The notes under the pieces are model-generated. The model worked only from the letters and a program-made list of their open reading frames with translations. It was not told the DNA's origin and did not search any database. Both the position numbers and the translations under genes were made by a program. Below are positions 36,101 to 43,948 of a DNA stretch of 64,000 nucleotides, piece by piece (within the stretch, counting starts at the first letter, position 1; each line of letters opens with the position of its first letter). Source of the DNA: JAAEPI01 sp964352625 (GTDB taxonomy: Bacteria > Bacteroidota > Bacteroidia > Cytophagales > Cyclobacteriaceae); assembly GCA_964352625.1 (NCBI GenBank), contig CAYGSD010000001.1:62001-126000 (forward strand). Direction: 5' to 3'.

Positions 36101-36266
36101 GAATCCTTACAGTAACTCCCGGTAGTCCTTCACCACTTGAGTCAGTGATTTTACCTGAGATAGTTTGCTGAGCAACCGTGCTTAGCGAAAACACACAAAG
36201 CAGTACTAGCAAGCATCCTTTCAAATGCTTCGTGCACTGCTTCGACCATTGTAAAAAATAATTCAT
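33138..36266 (-). CDS. SusC/RagA-type TonB-dependent outer-membrane transporter
   Basis: A 1042-residue porin. After the signal peptide (to AQ33) comes a carboxypeptidase-regulatory-like domain (TISGKITDSSGEGLPGVTVRIQGTSTGTITDIEGNF), then the TonB box/plug (DEVVVIGYGTQKKSHLTGAISKV, RGVGSVTADSGPAVVVDGVV) and a 22-strand barrel with the SusC C terminus (YRTFTVGLNLDF). It moves oligosaccharides across the outer membrane using TonB energy, together with SusD. The alginate enzymes around it make alginate oligomers the likely cargo. It starts the susC-susD-lipoprotein-lipoprotein unit. The 225-base leader region contains a hairpin (36446-36466). Confidence 0.97.
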   Translation of the reverse strand: MNYFLQWSKQCTKHLKGCLLVLLCVFSLSTVAQQTISGKITDSSGEGLPGVTVRIQGTSTGTITDIEGNFTISATSDAVLEISSVGFNAQVISLNGRTTIDVSLSENVSELDEVVVIGYGTQKKSHLTGAISKVTNEKLDQLPVSRVDDALIGQVSGVNIQATNAEAGGAPTITIRGVGSVTADSGPAVVVDGVVVSSDFLGSLDMNDVASFEVLKDAASAAIYGSEGSNGVILITTKSGQAGRPKFSYQTYTGWKQAHGSDDYRKSVADWVAFEQSQTETLSEESQYMLKLVEATGVDRDWQDVFFDGGVITSHSISARGGNDQTKYSASLRYLGDEGVVITDEYKLYSGRIKLDQKIGDRVKFGINLNPSYSKQRRLPTSIHNPLRQSPWLPIYHTEASLQFIDRDAYPNVGVGDYFLENHLVELDLDGDGSDTRPRTSGDSNPYQQYVEREHWEYNTKLFGSTYISGEIIDGLTAMTSLATTLEFRKRERWDGTNYHAAGSSQSQYYLQNRFSTRLISDNTLSYSKEFGNHELGGLAGVTIQKRTSNISEVTGVGYTNDLLKNLEGATLITEPAEINTELNKIGYFFRVNYIYAGKYLLNASFRRDGSSVFGPSTKYGNFPAVSAGWNVSDENFLSGSRYLSLLKLRVSYGETGSERFNVGTDEINNWPYLALLDNSNAIIDGAVVNGVSPLNIANSLLQWEASQEFNPAIDFGLFDNRITGSLDFYSRTSESLLLENPVSYVTGFNTGIVNLGKVRNQGWEFELRTRNMVQAGFTWNTTLITSTNQNELLSFGDSDGALLQDTYGRNSQWINLIGNPISSFYGYVVDTEKFNDADFRVAYVDNPWNRINGQSDDTIVKDLNGDGRITDDDKVILGDPYPDILFSITNEFTYREFDLSFMLQGSLGAQVNNIGDEYFYNWFGNRTTSGGEAQAVADGLVPHESFIQAKVLTSEVIASADYLSLRNVTIGYNMPTKLTSKIGVQGLRLYASGQNLIYKTASDYHGFNPEHIDDDNPRAYGAQRAGTPLYRTFTVGLNLDF

Positions 36267-36445
36267 TTCATAAGTTTTTTGAATTGATAATTTGATTGAA
36301 GTTGGTCGGGATGTAGAATCCTGCTTCAGCTTTTCAAGTTGTACTTGATCCAGTATCTTTGAAAAGTCAAAAAGGATACGTTAATCGCTTTCTAATACCG
36401 ATGGTCAAATTGATATTTTAGTGATAGCTGTCCCGATGATAATTT

Positions 36446-36473
36446 GGATCAGCCCTAGGCTGATCCTTTTTTT
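36446..36473 (+). terminator. Hairpin with plus-strand T run between susC and the GntR gene
   Basis: GGATCAGCC (36446-36454) pairs with GGCTGATCC (36458-36466), loop CTA, followed by seven T on the plus strand. The only gene that ends here is the minus-strand GntR gene (stop at 36492), for which the tail reads AAATTATC. Either it is a weak GntR terminator or it ends an unannotated plus-strand transcript antisense to the susC leader. Confidence 0.6.
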
Positions 36474-36491
36474 ACTCTGATTTGTAATATT

Positions 36492-37229
36492 TCATTGATT
36501 TACTCCGTTGGTTGATGGTTTCGTATTTGGAGTGTTAACGTACTCCACTATGTCTTTCAAGTGATGCCGCACCGCCTCTCCTGCTGCTTGTGCGTCCTGA
36601 TTTTTAATATGCTCAAGAATAATTTCGTGGTGCTCTACCGCCGTTTCTGATCTTCCATCCCCACATACATTATGCGTCTTGAAGTAGCTCATGATGTCCG
36701 GAGTGATGATTAACATCAATGATTTAAGCACTGAATTCTTTCCAGCCTCGGATATTTTGAGGTGAAAAAGAAGGTCCTCCTCAACAGCATATCCATCCAC
36801 TTTCACCTTCTCTTTGTGGGCCATCAAGGCATGCTCTATCTCAACTAAGTCATCAACCGTCCTATTCTTTGCTGCCAACATCGCACTGTTTGTTTCAAGT
36901 ATGACTCGCGTCTCTACCAAAGACTTGAAGTCATTATCATGCAGACTAAGCATATCAGTAATCAAACCTTCAAGTGCCGGTAATCCCATGCCTGCCACCA
37001 CTGTCCCACTCTGGGGAAGAGTTTTGAGAATCCCATAAAACTCCAGTTTCTTGAGCGCATCCCTAAGGTGAGTTCTTCCTACCCCTAGCCTCTCACACAT
37101 CATCCGTTCCGATGGAAGTTTATCTCCTGGTTTTAGTTGTCCAGAGGAAATCAAATCCTTGATCTGTCTGATAATTTTGTCAGCTGGTGACTCGATTTCG
37201 ATTTGAGAAAAATTATTTAGTAGCTCCAT
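36492..37229 (-). CDS. GntR/FadR-family transcriptional regulator
   Basis: A 245-residue regulator with an N-terminal GntR winged helix (about 15-85: ADKIIRQIKDLISSGQLKPGDKLPSERMMCERLGVGRTHLRDALKKLEFYGILKTLPQSGTVV) and a C-terminal all-helical FCD ligand domain (about 95-235) with the usual His/Asp metal positions (LLFHLKISEAG, EHHEIILEHIKNQDAQAAGEAVRHHL). Relatives respond to sugar acids such as uronates, KDG or gluconate. At the edge of the alginate locus it is the likely local regulator. A palindrome of FadR type (TGGTCGACCA) upstream suggests autoregulation, and a copy of the 19-bp palindrome also lies upstream. Confidence 0.92.
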   Translation of the reverse strand: MELLNNFSQIEIESPADKIIRQIKDLISSGQLKPGDKLPSERMMCERLGVGRTHLRDALKKLEFYGILKTLPQSGTVVAGMGLPALEGLITDMLSLHDNDFKSLVETRVILETNSAMLAAKNRTVDDLVEIEHALMAHKEKVKVDGYAVEEDLLFHLKISEAGKNSVLKSLMLIITPDIMSYFKTHNVCGDGRSETAVEHHEIILEHIKNQDAQAAGEAVRHHLKDIVEYVNTPNTKPSTNGVNQ

Positions 37230-37270
37230 TCTATACTCATTTAACCAGATTATGTAATTAATTGATCACA

Positions 37271-37302
37271 AACTGGTCGACCAATTTATGGTAGACTAAT
37301 CT
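37271..37302. promoter_or_regulatory. Tandem GntR/FadR-type operator upstream of the GntR gene
   Basis: TGGTCGACCA (37274-37283) is a perfect palindrome inside AACTGGTCGACCAATTT, the general pattern of FadR/UxuR-type sites. A second, weaker copy TGGTAGACTA (37289-37298, 8 of 10) follows at a 15-base step. It lies 45 bases before the start codon. Confidence 0.6.
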
Positions 37303-37327
37303 GAATTCCAAGAAAAAGTAACTTTTT

Positions 37328-37346
37328 CCGTGTATCTAATACATGG
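37328..37346. promoter_or_regulatory. 19-bp palindromic operator, copy 3 (GntR gene upstream)
   Basis: CCGTGTATCTAATACATGG aligns without gaps with the two copies near 16.1 and 17.0 kb, with a weaker outer arm. It lies about 100 bases before the GntR start codon, which links the Nudix-type regulator to the GntR gene as an inferred cascade. Confidence 0.5.
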
Positions 37347-37424
37347 ATTTAGAAGCCAGTCTTAATAGGTACTGTCTAGACCCCTTGAATTTTGAAGACT
37401 TGGTTTGGCAACTTGTGTGTAGAC

Positions 37425-37450
37425 AAAAAAAGCCACTCAAATGAGTGGCT
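37425..37450 (-). terminator. Terminator after tRNA-Glu
   Basis: AGCCACTCA (37431-37439) pairs with TGAGTGGCT (37442-37450); on the minus strand the stem is followed by a T run (37425-37430). It ends six bases beyond the tRNA 3' end. Confidence 0.85.
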
Positions 37451-37455
37451 TAAAG

Positions 37456-37527
37456 TAGTCCGTAGGGGAATCGAACCCCTGTTACCAGGATGAAAACCTG
37501 GCGTCCTAACCCCTAGACGAACGGACC
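37456..37527 (-). tRNA. tRNA-Glu (anticodon TTC)
   Basis: On the minus strand the 72-base sequence starts GGTCCGT and ends ACGGACTA: a 7-bp acceptor stem (last pair G-U) and an A discriminator. The anticodon arm CCAGG-TTTTCAT-CCTGG shows TTC, and the T arm contains GGTTCGATTCC. CCA is not encoded. A terminator follows immediately. Confidence 0.97.
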
Positions 37528-37590
37528 ATGTTGTTTTGGGAGTGCAAATATAGATGTCTGCTTGATTTTCGCAAATCTTGGAATAAAAAA

Positions 37591-37616
37591 GGGCGAGAAA
37601 TTCTCGCCCTTTTTTT
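37591..37616 (-). terminator. Terminator after the M16 peptidase
   Basis: GGGCGAGAA (37591-37599) / TTCTCGCCC (37601-37609) flanked by six A on the left and seven T on the right, so it can work on both strands. It lies 17 bases after the peptidase stop codon (37633). Confidence 0.85.
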
Positions 37617-37632
37617 CTTTTTTCTTTTCTGA

Positions 37633-40479
37633 TTACTGCATTGTTATCGGATTGCCATACCGATCAACCTCAATCGGATCGCCTGGTCCCTCCACAGCGA
37701 GAGCCTCCATCTGCGTGGCTTTATCACCAACAACCACGAAAATGTATTTGCTCAAGTCAAAATACTCGTTGGCTGTTTCCTGAATACTGCCAATCGTTGC
37801 GCCGTTCACCACTGCCTGTTGATCAGCAATGTAATCCTCAGGAAGACCATACGTGCTGATGTTGTGCAATATCCCAAGAAGGTTACCGAGCGTCTCGAAG
37901 TTTCGGGCATTTTCCTTGATCATCGAGGTTTTAGTTTTGTTCAGATCATCTTTCGTGTAGGTATCAGCATAGCCGCCGATTACTTCCTTGAAGGTGTCAA
38001 GCGCATCCTTAGTGGTGCTCGATTTCACACTTGAAAAAGCGCTAAATGAACTCGGTGCAAATGCCCCCCTACTTGGGAACGAATACGCTCCGTAAGTAAA
38101 CTGCTTTTCTTCTCTCAAAATCTGGAATAGACGCCCTGCAGAGCCGTCACCTAGTCGATCATTGGCTACCATGATTTCATTGTAGGTGTTGTCATTTGCC
38201 GGAACGGTCAATCTCGCAATTCTGATTACGGATTGCTTGGCTTCAGGAATGTCCACGAAATAGAGAGCTGGTTCGGTTGGAGTTGCCGGCACTTCATATG
38301 AAGGCATTGCAACGTCCTTTTTTGCCCAACCCTTTTCAATTTTCGAAAGCGCCTTCATGACATCCGCTTGGCTCACATCTCCTGCCACGTGGAAATTTGA
38401 AATGTTTGGGGCGAAATTCTGATTGTAAAACTCTTTCAAGTCTCCTATAGTGATTTCCTTCACCACATCAATGTACCCGATAGCTGGGTGACCAAGTATA
38501 TGATCTTCACCATAAAGCATCTTGTTCATTACTACCGTGGAGATATTATTAGGATTGGTCTCTCTTTGCTGGATGGTGTTGACTGTCGCATCAATGATTC
38601 TAGCAAACTCCTCCTCGTCCCATCTTGGCTCCAAAAGCATTTCGGATACAATATCCATGGTGGCGTTGAAATTTCTTGCCAGACAGTTCCCTGAAATCTG
38701 AATGTACTCGTCAGCAGTAAACATGTTCACATTAGCTCCCAACTGGCCAATGGCATCCTCTAACTCCTCAGGCGTTTTGTTGGCAGTTCCTTCTTGCATG
38801 ATATCAGTCATCAAATTGGCTACTCCAACCTTGTTGATGTCATCCAAGTAGTGACCTCCTTTGATTCGGATGGAGAAGCTGACCAACGGCAATTCGTCCG
38901 ACTCCACGCCCATTACTCTCAGGCCATTACTCAATTCAGCCTTCCAAATAGATGGTGGCGTCACTAATGGTGCCTCTCCGAAATCAGGTTCTACTGATCT
39001 ATCGATAATTGATTTAGTTTTCACGATAGTGAAGTCTTCCTCTCCCTCGATGATTTCACTTTGTCCAAATTCATTGATGCCTTCCTCTTTGATATCTGCC
39101 ATCACTGCTCCCTCTGCAGCCAAATCCGGCGATCCTTTAGGGACGAAGTTGGTGACGATGCGATTCTTGTTGAGCACGTATTTTCTAAATACTCGCATCA
39201 CATCCTCCTGTGTCACTGCTTTGATTCTCTTTATATCCTCGGTAATGAAATCAGGGCTTCCAGCATATTCATTATATGACGCCAATTGGAATGCTTTACC
39301 AAAAACACTACTGATGCCATTGTAGAAATTCGTCTCCTGGCCTGCTTTGATTCTGTCAAGATCTCTGATATCGAATCCCTCTTTGTCAAAATCAGCCAGA
39401 GTCTGATCGATGACCATTCTCACAGAATCTAGATCCACGCCGCTGTTTGCTCTCACTCTAATGGTGAAGGTGCCAGCCAATTCGCTGGAATTGTTATAGG
39501 AAGAAACATCTGGGGCAAGTTCATTTTCCTCAACGATTGATTTATAAAGTGCTGCTCGTTTCCCGCTTGACAAAATCTGACCCAGGGCATCAAGTGCCCA
39601 TTGATCTTCATGGTATTGTTCCACTGTAGGATATGTCAATCTGATTTCAGGGAGCTGAGCAAAGTTATCCTCATAGTAAAAAGATTTCGACTCAGCCAGG
39701 GTCACAGGCATTGGCTCCATCGGGGTATCAATTCCTCGAGAAGGAATTTCCCCAAAGTACTTCTCAACCATCGCTTTGACTTCATCCTTGTTGATGTCCC
39801 CGGCGATAACCATAGTAGCGTTATTTGGACCATACCATGTATCATAGAATTCCTTAACATCTTCCAATGTTGCTGCTTGAAGGTCTTCTAATTCGCCAAT
39901 AACAGTCCAATTGTATGGATGGCCTTCTGGATAAAGGGCTTTTAGAATTACACTTTGTGTATGGCCGTAAGGCTGGTTGTCGACTCTTTGTCTTTTCTCA
40001 TTCATTACAACTGGCTTCTCACCTTCAAGACTTCCAAGGGAAACAGCATTGATGAAGTAGCCCATTCTGTCAGACTCCATCCAAAGCACTTTCTCCAGTG
40101 CATCTTTAGGTACTACTTCGAAGTAAACCGTCCCGTCCGTCCAGGTACCGCCATTAAAGGTTCCTCCCCACTCGTTGATGTTTTTGAAGAATCCACCATC
40201 TGGTACGTTTTCAGATCGCTGAAAAAGCATGTGCTCGAAGTAGTGAGCAAACCCTGTTCGGCCGGGCTTTTCTCTATTGGATCCCACATGAACGATGATG
40301 GAAACCGCCACAATCGGATCAGAAGAATCCTCATGAAGAATGACGTCCATGCCATTGGCAAGGGTATACTTCTCATAATCAACGGAAAGATCCGCATCGG
40401 CGGTAGATCCACCACCGCAAGAAGATAAGAATAAAGCACCCGCTAATAGAACAGATGCCAGGTAATTGAGTTTTTTCAT
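37633..40479 (-). CDS. M16-family (pitrilysin-like) zinc metallopeptidase, lipoprotein
   Basis: A 948-residue protein from the ATG at 40479, which gives a clean lipoprotein signal (GALFLSSC, Cys21); a longer reading frame upstream would bury it. The inverted zinc motif HYFEH is at 79-83 in the first M16 half, with the downstream Glu in the EKVLWMESDRMGY region. The second half (about 500-948) is an M16 fold without HxxEH, as usual for two-domain members. Such enzymes degrade peptides in the periplasm. It is a single gene followed by a terminator, between tRNA-Glu and the divergent gapA. Confidence 0.93.
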   Translation of the reverse strand: MKKLNYLASVLLAGALFLSSCGGGSTADADLSVDYEKYTLANGMDVILHEDSSDPIVAVSIIVHVGSNREKPGRTGFAHYFEHMLFQRSENVPDGGFFKNINEWGGTFNGGTWTDGTVYFEVVPKDALEKVLWMESDRMGYFINAVSLGSLEGEKPVVMNEKRQRVDNQPYGHTQSVILKALYPEGHPYNWTVIGELEDLQAATLEDVKEFYDTWYGPNNATMVIAGDINKDEVKAMVEKYFGEIPSRGIDTPMEPMPVTLAESKSFYYEDNFAQLPEIRLTYPTVEQYHEDQWALDALGQILSSGKRAALYKSIVEENELAPDVSSYNNSSELAGTFTIRVRANSGVDLDSVRMVIDQTLADFDKEGFDIRDLDRIKAGQETNFYNGISSVFGKAFQLASYNEYAGSPDFITEDIKRIKAVTQEDVMRVFRKYVLNKNRIVTNFVPKGSPDLAAEGAVMADIKEEGINEFGQSEIIEGEEDFTIVKTKSIIDRSVEPDFGEAPLVTPPSIWKAELSNGLRVMGVESDELPLVSFSIRIKGGHYLDDINKVGVANLMTDIMQEGTANKTPEELEDAIGQLGANVNMFTADEYIQISGNCLARNFNATMDIVSEMLLEPRWDEEEFARIIDATVNTIQQRETNPNNISTVVMNKMLYGEDHILGHPAIGYIDVVKEITIGDLKEFYNQNFAPNISNFHVAGDVSQADVMKALSKIEKGWAKKDVAMPSYEVPATPTEPALYFVDIPEAKQSVIRIARLTVPANDNTYNEIMVANDRLGDGSAGRLFQILREEKQFTYGAYSFPSRGAFAPSSFSAFSSVKSSTTKDALDTFKEVIGGYADTYTKDDLNKTKTSMIKENARNFETLGNLLGILHNISTYGLPEDYIADQQAVVNGATIGSIQETANEYFDLSKYIFVVVGDKATQMEALAVEGPGDPIEVDRYGNPITMQ

Positions 40480-40736
40480 TTTTTTTGTTGTTTTTAAGGA
40501 TGTGCAGTTTAAGGAATCTTTTACGGAATAGAAAGAGAAAATGCACCTGTGGTAGAAAAGTGATTTTGATGGAAAAGGAGTTACACTCAATGATTTGACT
40601 CTGATTTTGCTTGCAAGATGAATTCATCCCGCACACGTTACCATAAAATTGAACCTCAAAAAGTTGGGATAATGTCGTCTTGTTTTATAACAAATGCAAT
40701 TCTTTAAACATCTCTTCGAGGTTATAAGTATTGGAG

Positions 40737-40744
40737 TAAATTTG
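40737..40744 (+). promoter_or_regulatory. -7 promoter box of gapA
   Basis: TAAATTTG matches TAnnTTTG exactly, 33 bases before the gapA start. The expected -33 position has TTC in place of TTG. The rest of the 298-base gap (40480-40777) shows nothing else I can support. Confidence 0.5.
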
Positions 40745-40777
40745 CGCTTCATAATCAAAAACTAAATCGCATTTGTA

Positions 40778-41785
40778 ATGTCAAAAATTAAGATTGGTAT
40801 AAACGGATTTGGAAGAATTGGCCGACTTGTATTCAGAGTGGCTGTAGACAAGCCAAATTTTGAAATCGTAGGTATTAATGATCTGGTAGATGTAGAGTAC
40901 ATGGCCTATATGCTGAAGTACGATTCTACACATGGAAGATTCAACGGAACTGTCGATGTGAAAGACGGTAATCTGATTGTAAATGGTCAAACGATTAGAG
41001 TGACGGCCGAAAGAAATCCTGCTGATTTGAAATGGGGCGATGTAGGTGCTGAGTACGTGGTAGAATCAACCGGACTATTCCTAACTAAAGAATCTGCCCA
41101 AGGGCATATTGACGCAGGTGCTAAGAAGGTAGTCATGTCCGCTCCTTCCAAGGACGACACGCCAATGTTCGTAATGGGTGTGAATCAAGATAAATATTCA
41201 TCAGACATGGTATTCGTTTCTAATGCGTCTTGTACCACAAACTGTCTGGCTCCTATCGCCAAGGTTCTACATGACAACTTCGGTATCAAAGATGGATTGA
41301 TGACTACCGTTCATGCTACAACTGCGACTCAGAAAACTGTTGATGGTCCTTCAATGAAGGATTGGAGAGGTGGACGAGGTGCAGGCCAAAACATTATTCC
41401 TTCTTCAACTGGCGCAGCAAAGGCTGTGGGGAAAGTTATTCCAGAGTTGAACGGAAAGCTTACCGGAATGTCCTTTAGAGTTCCTACTCCTGATGTTTCA
41501 GTGGTTGACCTTACCGTGAATCTTGAAAAAGGCGCATCGTATGATGAAATCAAAAGAGTAATGAAAGAAGCTTCAGAGGGTGCTATGAAAGGAATTCTTG
41601 GCTATACCGAAGAAGCGGTAGTTTCTAATGATTTCCTCGGTGATCCTCGTACTTCAATCTTTGACGCAGGTGCTGGCATTGCCTTGACAGATACGTTCGT
41701 AAAAGTTGTATCATGGTATGACAATGAGTGGGGTTACTCTACTAAAGTGACCGAACTTGTTGAATACATGGCAAGCAAAGACTAA
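40778..41785 (+). CDS. gapA: Glyceraldehyde-3-phosphate dehydrogenase
   Basis: The 335-residue protein has the NAD-binding N terminus IKIGINGFGRIGRLVFR, the catalytic SNASCTTNCLAP (Cys near 153) and the C-terminal SWYDNEWGYSTKVTELVEYM. It oxidises glyceraldehyde-3-phosphate to 1,3-bisphosphoglycerate. Length and motifs are standard for the type I enzyme. It is a single transcription unit with a -7 box and a terminator, and would process the triose phosphate formed by the alginate pathway, although it is not in that operon. Confidence 0.98.
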   Translation: MSKIKIGINGFGRIGRLVFRVAVDKPNFEIVGINDLVDVEYMAYMLKYDSTHGRFNGTVDVKDGNLIVNGQTIRVTAERNPADLKWGDVGAEYVVESTGLFLTKESAQGHIDAGAKKVVMSAPSKDDTPMFVMGVNQDKYSSDMVFVSNASCTTNCLAPIAKVLHDNFGIKDGLMTTVHATTATQKTVDGPSMKDWRGGRGAGQNIIPSSTGAAKAVGKVIPELNGKLTGMSFRVPTPDVSVVDLTVNLEKGASYDEIKRVMKEASEGAMKGILGYTEEAVVSNDFLGDPRTSIFDAGAGIALTDTFVKVVSWYDNEWGYSTKVTELVEYMASKD

Positions 41786-41807
41786 GAAGAGATATTTTAA
41801 AAACTGA

Positions 41808-41832
41808 AGGCATCCATTTGGATGCCTTTTTT
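41808..41832 (+). terminator. Terminator after gapA
   Basis: AGGCATCC (41808-41815) pairs with GGATGCCT (41820-41827), loop ATTT, followed by a T run; 22 bases after the stop codon. Confidence 0.9.
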
Positions 41833-41872
41833 CATTTCCGCTATTTTGGAATTCTTTATTGACTAAAGTTGT

Positions 41873-42553
41873 ATGGCATACGTACTGCACCAATCGGCTA
41901 TGAAGAATATGAGCAAAATCATTCAACGATATTATCCCCTTTTGCCAATTTTCGGAATGGGGATCTACCTGATCGTTTTTACCATTGCCGCCTTTGGCTA
42001 TCCCGGTGGATCACAAAACATTCCCAATGCCATAGGCTATAGTTTTTTTCACAATTTTTTATGCGATGTGATGCTGCCGACGGCTCCCAATGGTTGGCAA
42101 AATCCCGCGGCTCATCTTGCCCGAATTTCACATTTCATTCTCAGTGGAACCATGATTTCCTTCTTTTATATCCTGCCAGAAATCTTCGATTGGTCAAATA
42201 AGAACACCAAAATGGTAAGATCTGCTGGGATGCTTACCATGACCGTATTCATCTTCATGTACACCTCTTTCCATGATCATATAGTGACTTTGACGGGTGT
42301 ACTCGGGACTGTGGCACTTATTCCATTTTTCATGGAAATGAGAAAATACCCAAATGACAGCCTCAAGTACCTCGCTTACTTATGTTTTCTACTCAGCATC
42401 ATTGTATTCTTCATTTTCGAAACGAAGATTGGAATTTACTACCTGCCCTTTCTACAAAAAATCACCTTCTTTTTTGATGCCTGCTGGGTGATATGGGTGA
42501 GTCATATAGTGTGGCGAAAAAAATCAACAATGAATAACTTAGCCTTCCGTTAA
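41873..42553 (+). CDS. Multi-pass membrane protein of unknown function (DUF998-like)
   Basis: A protein of up to 226 residues with six or so hydrophobic segments (LLPIFGMGIYLIVFTIAAFGY, ISHFILSGTMISFFYILPEIF, GMLTMTVFIFMYTSF, IVTLTGVLGTVALIPFFM, LAYLCFLLSIIVFFIF, ITFFFDACWVIWVSHIVW). The layout resembles DUF998-type membrane proteins, with no catalytic motif visible to me. The start is uncertain: the first ATG (41873) gives MAYVLHQSAMKNMSK, but the ATG nine codons later, or MSKII after it, would also give a sensible N terminus. A terminator overlaps its 3' end. Confidence 0.7.
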   Translation: MAYVLHQSAMKNMSKIIQRYYPLLPIFGMGIYLIVFTIAAFGYPGGSQNIPNAIGYSFFHNFLCDVMLPTAPNGWQNPAAHLARISHFILSGTMISFFYILPEIFDWSNKNTKMVRSAGMLTMTVFIFMYTSFHDHIVTLTGVLGTVALIPFFMEMRKYPNDSLKYLAYLCFLLSIIVFFIFETKIGIYYLPFLQKITFFFDACWVIWVSHIVWRKKSTMNNLAFR

Positions 42554-42569
42554 TCGAAGGGGCTTTTTT
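42541..42569 (+). terminator. Terminator overlapping the end of the membrane-protein gene
   Basis: AGCCTTC (42541-42547) pairs with GAAGG-GGCT (42556-42564, one bulged G) and is followed by six T. The stop codon (42551-42553) lies in the loop, so the stem is part of the coding sequence. Confidence 0.75.
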
Positions 42570-42575
42570 AATGTT

Positions 42576-43925
42576 ATGCAAAAGAGAGTTAAAAGACTCG
42601 TACTGGTTTTAGGTGTCGTGAAAAAGGTGGTCGTATTAATCGCTCTACTGGGTGGTTTTGAGCTGTTCGGGCAGACTCCAATACTCACCTATCATGATTC
42701 CACCAACCAAGTAATCAAAGAGAAATACTTCGTGCTCAACAATGACAGCTCCCTAGTACATGGAGAATACAAAATGTTCGGCTTCAACGGCGAAGTATTA
42801 ATCGAGGGAGAATACAAGGAAGGAAAACGTCAAGGGCTGTTCATCAATTACTACCCAAGCGGAAAGCTGCAAAGAGAAACAACCTACGAAAACGGATTAC
42901 GCCAGGGCACCACGAAAGTGTACGATCAGGATGGTTCACTGATCCAGGAAGCAATGTTCGAAAACGACACCCTCTCGGGAAATCTTAAACTTTTCAACCC
43001 TGAGGGGCAATTAATTGGAGAAACAGAATTTCAAAAAGGACAGCCTGATGGACTTGTAATCGAATATTATCCTGGCGGAGGCAAGAAGGAAGAAACCCAA
43101 TACAAAAATGGAAAGCCCAATGGCTATACACATCAATTTTATGAAAATGGAAACAAGAAAGTAATTGCGAGCTATTCCGACGGCTTGCTTAGTGGAGCTT
43201 ATAAAACCTACTATCCTTCCGGCAAACTGGAAGTAGAAGCAGAAACTGAAGCGGGTCAGCGTGTCGGGTTCATTCGTAATTTCTATGAAAACGGCCAGCT
43301 AAAGTCTGAAGGGAAATACCTGAATGGTCGTCTATCCGGAGACTTGCTCGTGTACTATTCTGACGGAAGTCTAAAATCAGATTATAAATACAGTCAAGGG
43401 CAGAAGGTGGGCAAAAACATCGACTATTTCGAAAATGGAGATGTCAAAACCGAAGCAAGCTACTCAGGTGGTGGACAGAAAGTTGAAATTGTTGAATACC
43501 AGGAAAATGGAAAGGTGCTATCCAAAAAAACATTTACCAACGAGCAACCGGTCGGGAACTGGATTTATTACGACGATCGAGGAAAAACTCACATCAAAGA
43601 ATCCTATGAAAATGGTAAGCTGCAGGGAGCACGTTTGGTTTATGAAAAAGGTGAACTCCTTCGATCAGAGAATTATCTCCACGGCAAGAAACATGGGGAG
43701 TTCATCGAATATTACGGCAAAAACAAACCGAAAATCCGAGCCACGTACAAGCTTGATTACATGACCGGGCCATACGTCAAATTTCAAAAAAATGGTGAGC
43801 CCGAGTATACTGGGCAGTATAACCGAAACAAGCGCCACGGTCCCTGGACTTTTTTCGACAAGAAAGGTGAAGTCATTCGCAGTGTGATCTACGAACAAGG
43901 CATAGAAAAAACGAGCGGTCAATAG
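42576..43925 (+). CDS. Secreted MORN/YwqK-like repeat protein
   Basis: A 449-residue protein with signal peptide (VVVLIALLGGFELFGQ). The mature part consists of about a dozen repeats of roughly 23-24 residues of the form YYPSGKLQRETTYENGLRQG, with the Tyr-x-x-Gly/Asn-Gly-x-x-Lys/Leu and Gly-x-x-x-Gly pattern of MORN_2 repeats, which form elongated beta hairpins. Related proteins are often labelled YwqK-family antitoxins, a weakly supported name, and no toxin gene is adjacent. Role is unknown; protein or envelope binding is plausible. The next gene (purC) has its own promoter. Confidence 0.85.
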   Translation: MQKRVKRLVLVLGVVKKVVVLIALLGGFELFGQTPILTYHDSTNQVIKEKYFVLNNDSSLVHGEYKMFGFNGEVLIEGEYKEGKRQGLFINYYPSGKLQRETTYENGLRQGTTKVYDQDGSLIQEAMFENDTLSGNLKLFNPEGQLIGETEFQKGQPDGLVIEYYPGGGKKEETQYKNGKPNGYTHQFYENGNKKVIASYSDGLLSGAYKTYYPSGKLEVEAETEAGQRVGFIRNFYENGQLKSEGKYLNGRLSGDLLVYYSDGSLKSDYKYSQGQKVGKNIDYFENGDVKTEASYSGGGQKVEIVEYQENGKVLSKKTFTNEQPVGNWIYYDDRGKTHIKESYENGKLQGARLVYEKGELLRSENYLHGKKHGEFIEYYGKNKPKIRATYKLDYMTGPYVKFQKNGEPEYTGQYNRNKRHGPWTFFDKKGEVIRSVIYEQGIEKTSGQ

Positions 43926-43936
43926 CCAGATATCAC

Positions 43937-43944
43937 TAGATTTG
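43937..43944 (+). promoter_or_regulatory. -7 promoter box of purC
   Basis: TAGATTTG matches TAnnTTTG. It ends only four bases before the purC ATG (TTTGCGGCATG), so the transcript would have almost no leader. Confidence 0.5.
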
Positions 43945-43948
43945 CGGC

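Noticed and set aside
40379..40636. 85-residue minus-strand frame upstream of the M16 gene
   Set aside because: It overlaps the peptidase signal-peptide region in another frame; its hydrophobic stretch comes from that overlap.
42576..43925. Toxin-antitoxin system suggested by the YwqK-like repeats
   Set aside because: No toxin gene is adjacent and the protein has a signal peptide; only the repeat architecture is supported.
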